Assembly: GCF_025024155.1 (NCBI RefSeq)
Contig: NW_026251829.1
Coordinates: forward strand, 1-64,000
Source: Gamsiella multidivaricata
Taxonomy: Eukaryota; Mortierellomycota; Mortierellomycetes; Mortierellales; Mortierellaceae
DNA length: 64,000 nt
Direction of reading: 5' to 3'
Positions 32,340 to 45,186 of the stretch are shown piece by piece (position 1 is the stretch's first letter; every line of letters begins with the position of its first letter). A program made the position numbers and the translations under genes. Below the pieces are notes generated by a model, which was not told the origin of the DNA, did not search any database, and worked only from the letters and a program-made list of their open reading frames with translations.

Positions 32340-33879
32340 TCAAGAAACTGCACGGATAAACTTGAAGTTTTGGGCCAGGTGTGTATAAAAGTTGAAGATA
32401 ACGAGCAGCACCAGCAAGAATTCCAGCCCGACCATGGCACCCTGCCTCCGACACAGCTTTCCATGCAAATGTTCGTCCGCAATGTCCTGTTTCCATGACC
32501 TGTCGATCTGGCGCTGACCTGCTGCTGTGCATCCATACGTCCAGACGTAGATATAAATTGAGATACTCAGAACCTGCGCCCAGATGATGGAGGCAATGAT
32601 TTCCGTGAAGATGACAATTAGGGGCTTTGAGTTCGAGCTGTCGAGCCCCTCGGGCGGTCGTCGGGACTCCAGAAAGATAGTGAAGCAAGAATAGGCGATG
32701 GTGAGGATTGACAGAATGACAGTGAAGATTAAGACAGCGTTATCATTCGAGAGCTGTGTCTGATGGTCAGGGGTCTTAATCAGGATGATGATCGCGTCCA
32801 GAGCGATGGCAAATAGGGACACGGCCGTCATAACGGTCAAGGTCTTTAAGAAATTGGAGAACAAGGGCGAGTTGAGGAAGGCCTTCATGGATTCGAGATT
32901 AAAGGCTGTGTTCTTGGTTGTGTTGGGTTCTTGGGTCAAGGGTAATTCTGTGTCCTTTTCATCCCAGGCTGTGTGTTCGGGTGGCTCGGTCGAGATGCAT
33001 TGACCCGTGGGGTATCCTCGCATGGCTTCCATGGACTCTTTTCGGTTCCGTCGCTTTGATCTCGATGTGTCCAATCCTATGCCTGGACCTCCTCGCCTGT
33101 GCTGTGGACAATTACAGGTACAGATGTTGCTGTTATTGCTGTTGATACTGTTGTTGTCGACTATATCCCCATTAGTGACAACATGTCCCGTCGACTTCGT
33201 CTTGAAGATCTCATCCAGTTTGAGACCAGGGAGCTTTCGCAGGTTCGAAACGGCAGTGGAAGGACTGGTGTCTTTACTACCAGAGGTCGGTGCTGTTGTT
33301 GCTGTTCCTCCTGGAGCGAAAGTGCCAAGGTATCTGCGAGAGAGGTCAGAGATGGTCGAGACGTTGCTCATGGTCGCGAAGACGGACCAATCCTGCGAAG
33401 AGCTTCTCTTAGAGGATACTGAAGAGGCCGAGGCGAGGTGCTGTGACGAGTCTGTTTGAAGAGGTTTTGTTGTGGAGGTACCTGACCTGCTATTGCTAGC
33501 AAAGGGGCTGATGCTGTTGGCATTAGAATCCAAGCCTGGCGCTGGAGCCGAGGCTGAGGGGGTGCTATTTGGGAGGAGGAGTGTTGGAGGCGAGGCTACT
33601 CCTGGAGGGTAGGAATGGGTTGGATCGTGTTCAAGCACCTCTGGCAGTCTATCGAGTCTGGTAGTGTGTTGTTGCTTCTGTTGTTGCCCCTGGTCATGCT
33701 CCGCCCAGCTATTGATGACAAAAAAGAGGAGTTGTACGCGGGTTTAGCATGGGTGGTATGTGGCTATATCAGTGATAGCATCTAGGAGGAAAGAAGGGGA
33801 AGAGGTAGAAGGGGCGATTGACATACAACGGTAGGGTCGAGACAGCGGCCTTCTTGAGGGTCGCCTTTTCAAAGTCCAT
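32340..33879 (-). CDS. Unrecognised four-transmembrane protein
   Basis: Two exons, 33879-33827 and 33708-32340, make about 473 aa. The junction supplies Phe18 in phase. The first 300 residues are Ser/Thr/Pro-rich, probably cytosolic, with a Cys-rich patch (CTCNCPQHRRGG). Four hydrophobic segments follow near residues 306-329 (VMTAVSLFAIALDAIIILI), 341-366, 385-413 and 443-465, with a Cys-containing loop before the last. The topology resembles MARVEL or SUR7-like membrane proteins, but no diagnostic motif is seen. A G-rich minisatellite lies just before the start codon. The stop is at 32342-32340. Confidence 0.75.
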
Positions 33880-33902
33880 ATACTCTTCTGCTGGCCCGGG
33901 TG

Positions 33903-34060
33903 AATGAGGAGTGGAGTGGAGGAAGGAGTAGAGTGGAGGAAGGAGTGGATGCCGGAGTGGAGGAAGGAGTGGATGCCGGAGTGGAGGAAGGAGTGGAGGA
34001 AGGAGTGGGGTGGAAGAAGGAGTGGAGTGGAGTAAGGAGTGGAGGAGGAAGTGGAGTGGT
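33903..34060. repeat. GGAGTGGAGGAA minisatellite
   Basis: Tandem array of 12/24-bp purine-rich units on the plus strand, including two near-perfect 24-bp copies (ggaaggagtggatgccggag-type). It ends about 20 bp upstream of the four-TM gene's start codon and would be C/T-rich in that gene's leader. Confidence 0.85.
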
Positions 34061-34351
34061 GGGAGGCACAAAGCATATTTTGGGTTTTTTGGGTTGGAGA
34101 ACTTGGGCGAGGGACGAAGATGAGGTCATGATTCGCCTCAAAAACCTTGCTGGTGTTCAAACCCGTAACTGAACCAGCCAGGGTCGAAGAACTATAGAGT
34201 CATCGACCCTTCACTGGATGCCTTCCCTCGTTCTACCTGTTGGACTGTGAGCAAACAAGCAAGCAAGGACTAAAGACAAAGGAGACGTATGTCTGAATAG
34301 TATTAATAGTATTGTCTATGTTGTCAGCATAATCTAGTAGCCTATGCTTCC

Positions 34352-37297
34352 TTATATAAACGCGCCGCGTCCTCCCTCGCCCTGACGACCGACCTCCTCC
34401 ATAACCTGCTCCTTACGCGTAAATTCCACCAGGAAGCTAGCAAGACTATAGGTCGAATTGCTCTCCGCCTCAACAGAGTCCAGCGCATGTCCTGTGCCCT
34501 CAAACATCTGGATCCTGTTCACTGCTCCCTTGATCTTCTCACGTCTAATCCTGTTCTGTCGCGCCTGCCACCACGAAATACCCTGACTAGGAGGCACACG
34601 ACGATCGCCCGATCCAAGCAACATCAGTGTCGGAGCCACCACCCTCTCTACATGCTCCATTGGAGACGCAGCCCTCAATTTCTTAAACACCTCCTGGTCA
34701 GCAAGCGTGGCTAAAGGTGGCGAGGCCATATCGAACGACAATCCAGTAACCGCATAACCCCACTCGCCAATGTCCGAGATGGCAGTAAGCGCAGGAATGT
34801 CTGTCACAGGGTTGCGGAACACCGCGGCTTTGTAGCTGGGATCCTTCAGTAAATGGCCCACGATGAATCCGCCGTGGCTTCCTCCTGTAAGGGCGATGCG
34901 TTCACCATCGACCCGGCCCTGAGAAATGATAAAGTCGCGAACAGCCTGGCATTCGTTGACATCCAGCTCGCCCACTCGGCCAACTAGCGCCTCGACATTG
35001 TCCTGGCCAAATCCAAGACTGCCCGTAAAGTTGACTAGACGCGTTCAAGGAGCATGGCCTTTAGTAAGTCGGGATGCATGAAGTTTGTGAAGAAAAAAAT
35101 TTGTCGAATGAATTCATACCATTGGCGACTGCAAAGCCGAGACTCAAAAGGACCAAGTTGAGCACCGAAAACTCGGCCGCAAATCCAGAATGGGGTCCGC
35201 CATGAGGAAAGATCACCAACGGCGGCTTAGATCCACTCACAGCACTCTTGTTCTGGGCATCTGCATCACTACCAGACCTAAACGGCTCCAGATAAAGAGC
35301 CTCCAAACTCTCTAGCTGACCAGGAATATTATCCACGAGCGACCATGCATGCGACTCATAAAACGGTCTGGCCTTGACATTCTTGGCTTTCTCTAACTTG
35401 AAAAAGCGTACCTTGAGGCCTGCGGAGTGGTCCTTGTCAGATGCGTCGATCTGACCTAAAAGCAGCACCCATGGCTCCACAGGAGTCGAATAAGTTGTCA
35501 AAACCCAGCGCGCATCGGCATAAAGAGCTGTGGTTGATCCTGGGTGTTGCACCTTAGGAGTCAGCTCCTCTATAGCTCCCGATTCGATGTCGATTGAGAG
35601 CAGCGTGCGACGTGAGCACCAGGCAGAAGAGGTAATGATCTTTGTAGACGACACCCAGAGCTGCTTGGGAAGTTGGTCAATATATAGTCCTGGGAATCCG
35701 GTCTTTGTATCAGCCTTGTGGACGAAATCAACGACGGTAGAGACCTTCCCGGAGGCGATATCAATCTTTTCGTCCGGAAAAGAAAAAGGAAATGAATACG
35801 ATGGGTTAGCTACAAGAAACTTGACTATGTATGTGTCTGTAGGATATTATTATCGACGTCGTACTTTGCACAGCTTGGCACAGCTAGCATGAGGTCCGTT
35901 AACCGCGTTTGATAAGAAGACCTATGTGATAATAAAACAATTAAAAACAGGTCAATATGATTTTCGTCATCGCGAAGGACTACCGCGATGACAGATTGGC
36001 AATGTAGACCTCATAGTATTACCAAAGTCGATCCATCTTTGTTCAGTCTAGGAGACCTTGCACTCTTGAGCTCATCCGTTAAGGTCTTGAAGTCGGATCC
36101 GTCAATGTTGACCTGATACAGGCCAGTACTGCAGATATCGTAGCAATATCCAAAGTCAGTTAAATGTCATGCCGTAGCAGTACGGCGCATGGCTCAGTAT
36201 ATGGACGGGATTATGCAGCCATTTCACGTACAGTCTGTTTTGACAGTAGACGATGCCAAAGAATTGAGGGTCGCGGTGGTAACCAGTAAAGATGAGAGAG
36301 TTGGAGTCATGAGAGAAGATGGCCTAATGGTATATAGTTCATGAAGAGGGCAGATCGTGTTCAGATCATCACATCTTGCGGATAGCTCTCTCACGATAAC
36401 GTGTTGACGAGTGGCCTCTTACCTGTCCAGGGCTCATGTCTCCTTCAAAGCGATCCAGGGCTTTCACCTCAAAGTTGTCAAGGTTGACAACCACAAGCGT
36501 TGGTTCGCGCTTTCCCGTAAAGGTCTCTCCCCAGTCTGGTCTGTAATTGTATTTCTATTACAAAACACGAGTCGCTATTCCGTCAATAGTTTGCGGACGG
36601 AGGGAAACATCAGCAGTTCTTTTTCAGCGAACAACACTTACCTCGACTGCATCTTCAGATTTCTTACGCTCTGCAACATAAACAATTTTGGTCTCATCGC
36701 GGGACCACTCAAGCGTGCCAAATGTTGAATCGGCATAAAAGTCATCGTGACTTGAAGTAGTCTCCAAAAGATGAAGGATGGAGCCCTCGGACCAGATCTA
36801 CACACGCATATTCGTTTGCGAGCCGGTTAGCAGACAGGTTATGCGAGGCTGGGCGTATCATATCGCTCTCTTCATTTTTCCTTCCTTCACCTCAACAAAA
36901 TGCTTTTTCTTTTCACCAGCGACAGAGCGGAGGACGACTGTGAGATTGCCCGAGGGTGACACGGCCTGGGCAATAGCATCACCCGTGTCAATAGAAGGAC
37001 CGGTAAGGATCAGAGGTTTAGACTTCTCTTGGATTGAGGCCACAACCGTACGGGTGAACTTGCGCCTGACGTTTCTCTCGAGGTCTCTTTGTGAGAGCGA
37101 CACCTGAATATCTGAAGAGGCGACGTGATGATAACAAGACCGTTAATTACTGCCTGTTTCAATTTGTTCAGGTACAAGCTGCGTGTGTCGCCAATACACT
37201 TACTGAGGGTGTTCTCAGTGGAATTGGGTAGGACGGTGGCATCTGTGTAGGAGGGGATGGAAGCGAGCGCCTTAAAGATTTCCTGTGGGGTGGACAT
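34352..37297 (-). CDS. APEH: Acylaminoacyl-peptidase (prolyl oligopeptidase family S9C)
   Basis: About ten minus-strand exons; the first are 37297-37204 and 37111-36891. The N-terminal two thirds is a beta-propeller (segments such as ILTGPSIDTGDAIAQAVSPSG and the late WHPGSTTALYADARWVL-type blades). The C-terminal alpha/beta-hydrolase domain has the oxyanion-side HGGPHSGF, the nucleophile elbow GGSHGGF, LLGSGDRRVPPSQG (catalytic Asp region) and GTGHAL (catalytic His). A VNFTGSLGFGQD block is rebuilt across an intron. The enzyme removes N-acylated residues from blocked peptides in the cytosol. The start ATG lies 192 bp from the divergent UFL1 start, so they share a promoter. Confidence 0.9.
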
Positions 37298-37489
37298 GGT
37301 GAGAAATGAGAAGAAGACTGATGGCGTGTGAAAGAACTTGAACTTCGTTCTTCAAAGGGAACCCAGCAATTATAAATGAGGCGATCGTTCGAACCTTATT
37401 TAGATGCTGTTTATGGAAACGAAAAATCAATTGGGGCAACACTTGGACGCTACAAACGGTACACTTTTATCGCTTGACATCAAACCATC

Positions 37490-40400
37490 ATGGCCAGCGC
37501 CATCTGGAAAACCTTCTTCGGTACACGCGACAACCCTGAGGACTTGCTCGAACCCGCCAGCCTCTCTGAGGACGCCTGTGGCAGTCTCGTTCACAGCCTT
37601 GTTCGTCTCGGCTACCTAGCCAATATCTCGCTTTCACTCGATGGAAAGTCATTCATCACCCATGAACAGCTCATCCAGGACATCCTGATCCAGCTGAAGA
37701 AGCGTCATGGTAAGCATACAAATGCAATATCAAGAGGAAAAAAGACGAACAAGTTGAAATAATACGGCCTTTTTGGGTTGCTATAGGTCGCGTCAGTTTG
37801 TTGGACATGCCAAAAGTCCTGAACGCCAGCTTGTCTGATATCGAGGATCGCATTAAAGAGTTGGTTCGTGCGAAGCCCGGTACAGTCGTACTTGTCCAGG
37901 ATGAGCTTCTTCAAATGTAAATCTCCTTTCAACTGTCGCAAATGTCAAATGTATAATTGGTTTCAGTCCTCACAAAAGCTGACTTCTTTTCATCTTCTTC
38001 GACACAGGGAGTATCTCGACAGTATGACTGAACAGATGACAAAAGAGTTAGACCAGCAAGGATATCTGACAATTGCAGATCTGTGTCGAAAGCACAAGCT
38101 GGCCATCGATTTCATGAGACAGGTATATGGTATGAACAGCCTTGCTTGACAATTAACAGGACAGCAAGGCACATTTCTCACACCTTGACTTTTTGAATAA
38201 CTCTATATAGTTTTTAAAAGATCGCGTCGGAGGCGTTATCCCAGGACAATGGGACACTATCGACCGCGGCGTTATTATCTCACCTTCATTCTTGGAGAAA
38301 GAAAAGACAACCCTACTGAAAATATTAGATGAACTGGAAGAGTAAGTAGATATATCTCTATGTAAAGTGCGCGGAAGCGACATGGCAATTGGTCAAGCAT
38401 CACGGACGCTCGCTTATTTCTGCTCAATTGAACAGGCCCACAAGTTTGCAGTCGCTGCGCTCGCGGCATGTTGTTCAGGACCAACTTTTTTACGGACTGT
38501 GCGACTTACTTTCCAGGGAGGGTGGACTCCCTGGCTTATTCAAGGGTACTAATGAGCAGGGCGTCTTTGTGCCGAGACCCTATGAGCAACATCAAACTGA
38601 ATGGATCGAGACATTTTTCAAGAACAATGGATTTATAGGTAAAGTGGTCATTTTATGGTCATCCAAATCTGTTCTGATTAAGGCATGCTCGCAGCAGGCG
38701 TGTGAATCTAAACTGCCGTCCATTATACTTGTTTATGGGAAACAGAATTTGACTCGGTCAAGAAACGTGGGATGGCGGATCCTAAAGCGTACGTGCAAAC
38801 AAACCACCCAATAGCTCTTCTTCTGGAGACACATGCCGTCAAAGATAGTATCTGGTCCATTATCGACGCCAGTGTTGAAGACACTATTTCCAACTTATCA
38901 TGGATCGATGTTAAGGTTTGTACATGGAAATACAACTTGAGGACTCTTTTTGTCATGTCGCAAATCCCAGCTAAGACCATTTCTCTTTATTGTAGCCGCT
39001 CTTGCCCTCGCCCTTAACCAAAGACGACATTGCAAGTTTGCTCCGACAGCTTCCCAGTCTTGCAGAACCTACCTTTCGCATCGCTATATCCCCTGACCAA
39101 GACCAATCCTTGACAGGATATGGTGGTGGTTCTCCGCAGGAGACCTTTATCATCCAAGACAGTATTGTCATCACCTCAGGGCAACTGCAGAAATGTCTCT
39201 TGAAAATGGGTCCCCTTTTGGACCGCAGTCTCAAAAACATGGTCTCCTGGCGATTATCTTTTGGCACAAACGAGCAATTGGAAGGCCAAGATCCGGACAA
39301 TGAAAACAGGGTCAGCAATTTTGGGGAGCGGGTCTCTCATTTTAAGGGCGTAATGGAACATGCCTTCAATGCACATCCGGGCCCACAGCGGAAGAACATC
39401 AAACATGCAAAAGGCAGCGCTGGGAAGCAAGATGGGACCAAGAAGCAGATTCAGGACTTTTTGACGATTCAGGATGTCAGGGAAGAGATCAAGAAACTTG
39501 AACCGGATTTTGACCCCGTACTGGTGAGTGCTGTTTCGGGAGCATTGTACAGAGACTTGGTGGAGAACTTGAGAGACAGGAATCGGTCCATGGTTCTAAA
39601 TCAGGTGCAGGAAGTCGAGAAGGAGGAAGATGACCTCGTCAAGCACGATGTGACCGATACGTCTGGAGAAGGCGTGCCAATGTTGGCAGCCATCCGATCT
39701 CTGTCAAAGCGCATCGAGCTGTCGTCAACAGGCATCGACATTTTTGAAGGTAATCACAATCCGATCGCAAAACGAACGCAGGACACGATGAATTCCCAGC
39801 ACAACTACTAACCGATATATGTCGTTCTGTAAACTAGATCCATCAGCAAAGAACTCTCTAAGCAAATATCTTCTGCAGTCATGGTGTGTCGAGCTGCTGG
39901 ATCTGATTACTCTATACCTGTCTGACCTGGACAAGACTTCATCTATCATTACGCCTTCAGATGCCATTGAAACGCGTGAACGAGTCAAAAAAGCTTACAA
40001 CGAATTTCAGAGCCAGAGCAATAATGCATCCAGCATACAAGGTCCGTTTGTCATTTCCGTAGAAGATAGGATAGCACTGTTGAAACTGGTGCCGCAAGAT
40101 AAGGTTGAGCCCCTCGAGAAGATGCGCAAGTTGACTGCTGGCAGCGGCAAGCAAAAGAATTTGGCCGAATACGTGGACATGCTGTCCTTCCTCTTCCGGG
40201 ATGAGAATCTCGACCTGAAGGCCACTGGTACCGGTAGCATGGACAATAGGTTAGTTCGAGGGACAGGCTGTAATATTTGTATTTTGTGATGATCGAACGC
40301 TAACCAAACATCCGTTTTTGGGATACTCGGTGGTATAGTCAGTGGAGGAGGGAACACGTGGAGGAACTTCGCAATATTTTGATCGGAATCCACCCTTTCG

Positions 40401-40738
40401 CGGACCCAGCGTTGATGCTCCACATCGTCACTCTTATTGTATTTCAAAAGTGGACCGGGCGTATGCTTCATGCCTCCGGGAAGCACGTCCCGCGTACCTT
40501 GAGACAACTTCGGTTGTCGGTCGAGCAACAGCGACCGCCAGTGCGAATGAGTGCTTCAGAGCAGGAAGTTGCCATATTGCAGTTGAATCTTCTGGAGGAG
40601 ATGCTGAGCTTAGTTTTATCGAGCGTCAAGCAGCAACAACAGGAAGCAAGCGAGCATAAAGGTGCACAGGAAGATTCACGTCGAAGCTGGCAGGCAGTAT
40701 ATGACCTTGGAGTCATGTTATCCAGTTCCATGCAATAA
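37490..40738 (+). CDS. UFL1: E3 UFM1-protein ligase 1 homologue (UFL1)
   Basis: Nine exons on the plus strand, starting 37490-37709, 37787-37916, 38008-38122, 38211-38341, and ending 40340-40738. Joined blocks match human UFL1 in order: LDGKSFITHEQL, GRVSLLDMPKVLNASLSDIE, MEYLDSMTEQM, QQGYLTIADLCRKH, FLKDRVGGVIPGQWDTIDRGVIISPSF, GVFVPRPYEQHQTEWIETFFKNNGFIEFDSV, and WIDVKPLLPSPLTKDDIASLL. A Lys-rich linker and C-terminal helices follow. The ligase transfers UFM1 to ribosomal and ER targets with DDRGK1 and CDK5RAP3. The UFM1 pathway is absent from most Dikarya. No other UFM1 gene lies in the window. The gene ends 79 bp from CDC73, convergent. Confidence 0.92.
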
Positions 40739-40817
40739 AAGCAGAAGACGGTTGCCATTGTACATCTCTGTTTATTATGCAGGTCCTTTTGATGTGCTGG
40801 AAGTTTTTGCGCCTCTT

Positions 40818-42567
40818 CTAATAAGCCAAATAGGGCTTGTTCGCTAGGCACCATCCCTGCAACCTGTCCCAGAACTCTGTCACTACCGCCCTATCCGCAT
40901 GCCGACGATGACGGTTCAACTAGCAATTCGAAAGAAAGATATCATATGTTAGTTACAAAGTGACCAGCCGTGTCAATATCGCAAATGCCATGAAAAAGAA
41001 AGAAAGGAGTACGGCGCGTCATACACTCAAAACCTCAACATTCCACGACTTGATACTATCCTTAGGCTGCTCGTCCGCCCACTTGACATAGAATCCCTTG
41101 ACATGTGCGAACAGTTCCACAGGCTTTTGCCACTTCCATTTCTTGAACTGCCATTCCGCGCCTGTTGTGAAGACACAAATGACACGATCCCAATCCTCTG
41201 GTCTCAAGTGATCTGCGCTGTCGATGACATGATAGGGCGTCTTGTGCGTCTCATTAGCTTTTTGGCGGCGCTCGATCGTCAATCTTGTTGGCTTAGCATC
41301 TCCCTTACTGCGAATTTCCTGACTATCCATAAATCTAGTCTCAGAAGTAAGCGGAATCAAGATGGCCTGTGAGTAACCTCCTCCTGAAGAACGACTGTTG
41401 ATCCTACATATCGTGTGCTATGTCTCGTGCTTACATTTGATCTTCCAAGAACTGCTTAATGTTGTACATCGTGAGCATGGAAGTAACGGCAGCGGGAATA
41501 ATAATAATAGGAATACGAGAGGACGCTAGATCATATAAACGAAAGGAAAGCAATAGGTAGAAGATGAGAAAACAACAAAGCTCAGCATGTAGTGTTGGTA
41601 TTGTCATCCTAAGCACTCCATGAACTTACAAGATTTGGATTTGCTTTGTGAAGAACTCGTCGCAGATCGCGGGGTGGAAGCATTTGGCGCTGATCCTGGT
41701 CGTGACGATAAAGCGGATGTAGCGACTACAGCTCCTGGCTGCCTTGAGTCTGGTTTCGCGGCTGTTGATTTGCCATCCTTCGATTTACTCTTCAATAGAA
41801 TCGCTGCTCCCAACTTTTGAATATTCGCAAATGACTGATTTACACGATTGTAAAAGAAGAATTCGTTAGTCCCATCCACATGGCTCAATTAAGAGGCATT
41901 TTCACAGAAATCCACATAGGCGTGACCCGTTGTCGGCATACCTTGTTGCCTCGAAGCACGCTTGCTGTTGTCCTAGCCAGCCTCTCCTTTGAGATGATCA
42001 GTCGTAGGATCTCATTTTCATCGCCATGCCCAGGTTGAATTGATGTTTTTTGTCTCTTTGACGGGTCGTCCTGCTGATCGTCGACTACATCGTCTCCCGA
42101 TCGTTTATCTAAGTGCAAAGCCGTCCTGGTTAGGTTCTGGGAAGGTTGAAGGTCCATTGTCGATGATTCTATTCCTGATACTTACTCGTTTCTGAGACTT
42201 GGTATATGATTTGTGCCGAAGTCGCCGCTGCTCCTGTAAGATATTCAAGCACTCCTCTCTTGTCTAGAATCGAAACGATCGGAATGGCTTTTTGCGCTCC
42301 TTCCAAGGAGTATTCTGCTACGCTCTGGTGCGCCCTCTGGAGCAGGAAGAGCAGGGTTTCGAGCGTGTATGTTTCATCCGAGGCGTTTTTCTTGTAGTTG
42401 GTTGGAGTGCCTCTGGGGAACGTGAAATTCTGCTTGTCATCTGCAAAGACGACATCGGTGGCGTCGGTGAGCTCTGTAACGAGATTGCCGTTGGCGTTGA
42501 CGAGAGTGATTGGCTTCTTCGACACTGTGAATTCGCGGAGGAGACTGAGCGGATCGGTCTTTGACAT
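40818..42567 (-). CDS. CDC73: CDC73 / parafibromin, Paf1 complex subunit
   Basis: Six exons. The first (42567-42186) gives the N-terminal domain: MSKTDPLSLLREFTVSKK, NYKKNASDETYTLETLLFLL, and a YLTGAAATSAQI block near its end. The middle exons are charged. SRIPIIIIPAAVTSMLTMYNIKQFL leads into the Ras-like C-terminal domain (LRPEDWDRVICVF, EWQFKKWKW, FYVKWADE..SWNVEVL). The last exon ends FWDRLQGWCLANKPYLAY. The Paf1 complex travels with elongating Pol II and promotes H2B ubiquitination, H3K4 methylation and 3' processing. Its start is 268 bp from the divergent PIGV start; that interval contains a small (GATGCTCTT)3-like repeat near 42620-42650. Confidence 0.93.
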
Positions 42568-42835
42568 TATGAAGAGTAGGTTGAGAACAAAAATAGTAAG
42601 TGTCGCGATTGATCCTGGTGCTCTTGATGCTCTTGATGCTCTTAATGCTCCGGCGCAGATCTGGTTGACGTCAGAGAAATTTTTCTTATCCCATTGCCGG
42701 TTCCCTCTCTTTTCTTGTATATACGTTCCATATACACACACACTTTCTCTCTCTCAGCACTCAGTCTTCGTCGTTGTAAATAAAGCCTTCTCAGCAGTTA
42801 AAAAGGGGCATCCAGGTCTTATTCGACTTGTATTT

Positions 42836-44627
42836 ATGACCCCAGGCAAGGATACGGTCTTCAAGGATACGGTCTTCAAGGATACGGTCTTCAAGGCTGT
42901 TCAGGAGACCACACCCAGCATCGCCAGCAGGGTAGGCATCGTTGCCTACTATGCATTACTCTCGCGACTAGCAATTTGGTTCATCGCCGTTGTGTCGCAT
43001 GCCCTCATTCAGGATTATGACTCGGCTTTGGAACTGGTGCTACCAGTCGAGACAATAGCACAGCAGTTTTTCAAAGGCATCTTCGGCGTGTTTCTCCGCT
43101 GGGATTCATTCTACTTTGTACATATCGCCGAGCATGGATACGTTTTTGAACAAGAGCACGCATTCTTCCCTCTGCTTCCTGTACTGATGCGGCTGGTCTC
43201 GAACACAGGTAGGGCATTGAGTACCTGTGTTTGTGTGCACCTGTTCTATGCATGTTCGATCTTAACAGCGTATTTCAACCGTCGTAGTTCTAGCTCCCCT
43301 GAGCTCCTTATTCTCATATACACAGCAATTGGTGCTGGCGGGCATCCTCGTATCCAATGTGTCATTCATCGCTGCATCAGTCCAGCTTTATAGGCTGACG
43401 CATACACTGTTTGGACAAGAGCGGTTTGCGTTTCTCACGGCTATTCTCTATATTTTGACCCCCTCCGGGATTTTCATGTCCGCTATGTAAGTTACGAACT
43501 ACACATCTTTGGACGACGCGATCGATGCACCTCTTACTTATTATGACTCCATTTATGACAGCTATACCGAGAGTCCGTTTGCAGCACTTTCGTTCACAGG
43601 AATGCTCTTTGCAGCTCGCAGACAGTACCTTTTGGCGGCGGTCGTTTGGTCGATCAGCTGTACTGCTCGCTCGAATGGGGTCCTCTATCCAGGGTTCTTC
43701 ATCTATGATCTGGTCGTGAGGATGGATCTCAAAGCGCCCATGATGGTACTTATTGTCGTCCTTTTATTACAAGAGGCCTATGGAGAATACACTTCTACAA
43801 CGATCTAGCAACCTCACACTAATATTTTGCCTGTTCGATGGATGCAGAGCAATATCAAGGCGCTTCTCAAGACAACCGTACTTTGTCTGATCAACTGGGC
43901 GGGCTTTCTTTCCGTACAGGGATATGGCTATGCACTTTATTGCTCGAACAAGACTTCTATGCTAGAAGCAAGACCTTGGTGCGAGTCTACAGTGCCGTCC
44001 ATCTACACTTTCGTCCAGGATTTTTACTGGTAGGCCACCGACCTGTTCACGACCCCGGCGAACCCATCCAGGTGATCTGTGATTTCTTACAGCTTTTGTG
44101 GTACATTTCATAGGAACGTCGGATTTCTTCGCTATTATGAAATGAAACAGATTCCCAACTTTTTAATGGCAGCACCGATGATTACACTTTCTGCAGCTGG
44201 TATCTTTTGCTATGCGTCTTACGACCTACAGCGGCTGTTCTCTCTTGGACGTTCATCGAACAAAGGTAACCATTCTTAACCTAAGAGAAGCAAACGAAAT
44301 ATATGATGCTAGTTTTTAATGCGCTTCTTGTTTTCGCGTTGTTTATCTGCAGCATCGAAGGACCGACCAATGCCTCCTTTCTTAAGCCTTGCGACCTTCC
44401 CTTATATTGTCCTGTGGACGGCCCTCCTCTTTTCCGCAATCACGACGATGCACATCCAAATCATCACCCGGGCATTCTCCTGTGTACCGCCCGTGTACTG
44501 GTTTGCAGCTCACCAATTCGAAGAGGGTGCACCTGGCGCGGGCTGGAGCAAATCTATAACGACGTTCTTTGTGATGTACGGGCTTATCGGGATCATCCTG
44601 TTTGCCAATTTTTTCCCCCCTGCATAG
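42836..44627 (+). CDS. GPI18: GPI mannosyltransferase 2 (PIG-V/Gpi18)
   Basis: Multi-exon plus-strand gene (exon 1 42836-43208, exon 2 43294-43486, exon 3 from 43562). Family landmarks are present: FLRWDSFYFVHIAEHGY, EQEHAFFPLLPVLMR, YTESPFAALSFTGML, CTARSNGVLYPGF, PWCESTVPSIYTFVQDFYW, NVGFLRYYEMKQIPNFLMAAP, and the C-terminal ILFANFFPPA. It adds the second mannose to GPI anchor precursors in the ER and has many TM segments. The N-terminus carries three perfect 15-bp repeats (42848-42892) encoding DTVFK x3. The exon 2 acceptor (gttctag at 43293) was chosen because only it restores the frame. Confidence 0.9.
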
Positions 44628-45186
44628 ATTATCCCTGGTGGTAGACTGGATCCTTCTTACAATAAGAATAATTGGCTCACCCGCCTGAACTTCTTCTAAA
44701 AGGGGACGGGCACTGTACACAATACTATGGATGTTTGGGCTCATGTTGATGTAGTTTGCTTTCCTGAGTGAACAGGTTGCGATCTTAAGTAGTTTTCCGG
44801 GTTGGTCGCAGCTCGTTAGCCCTCCCTCCCCCAAAAAAGATTGGTGGCAAAAGAAATCTTTTGGAGTTGCAACCTGCTGCTAATTTTTTATGTTCTGGTG
44901 ATGGAAGGAATACTAATCGTCAGGAGAGGTGGCGACGAGAGCAGGGGAGGGGTCCTTGTGGTGACGAAGAGGAGGCCGTGGGAGAAGGGCTATCCAGGGA
45001 GCCTCGCGAGCTGATTGAGGAGTCAGCACACTGTAGTTTTAGGTTTGTCAATAACTGGGATTGGCCAATAATGGCTGTGGATGATGTGCTCCTTTACCCT
45101 GCGCTTCCTCTCGCACCTCTTCGAGAAATTTTAGCCGATTCTCAAACTCAACCTTCATCGCTCTCACAAAAATAAAAACGAAGGCA
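44628..45186. other. Intergenic, PIGV end to aminotransferase start
   Basis: No gene recognised. Frames of up to 150 codons antisense to PIGV are shadows. It holds the promoter of the downstream aminotransferase. Confidence 0.5.

Noticed and set aside
33744..34160. Minus-strand ORFs rich in Ser/Thr/Pro/His over the minisatellite
   Set aside because: The periodic peptides are a translation of the tandem repeat. Only the short MDFEKATLKK exon near 33879 joins a real gene.
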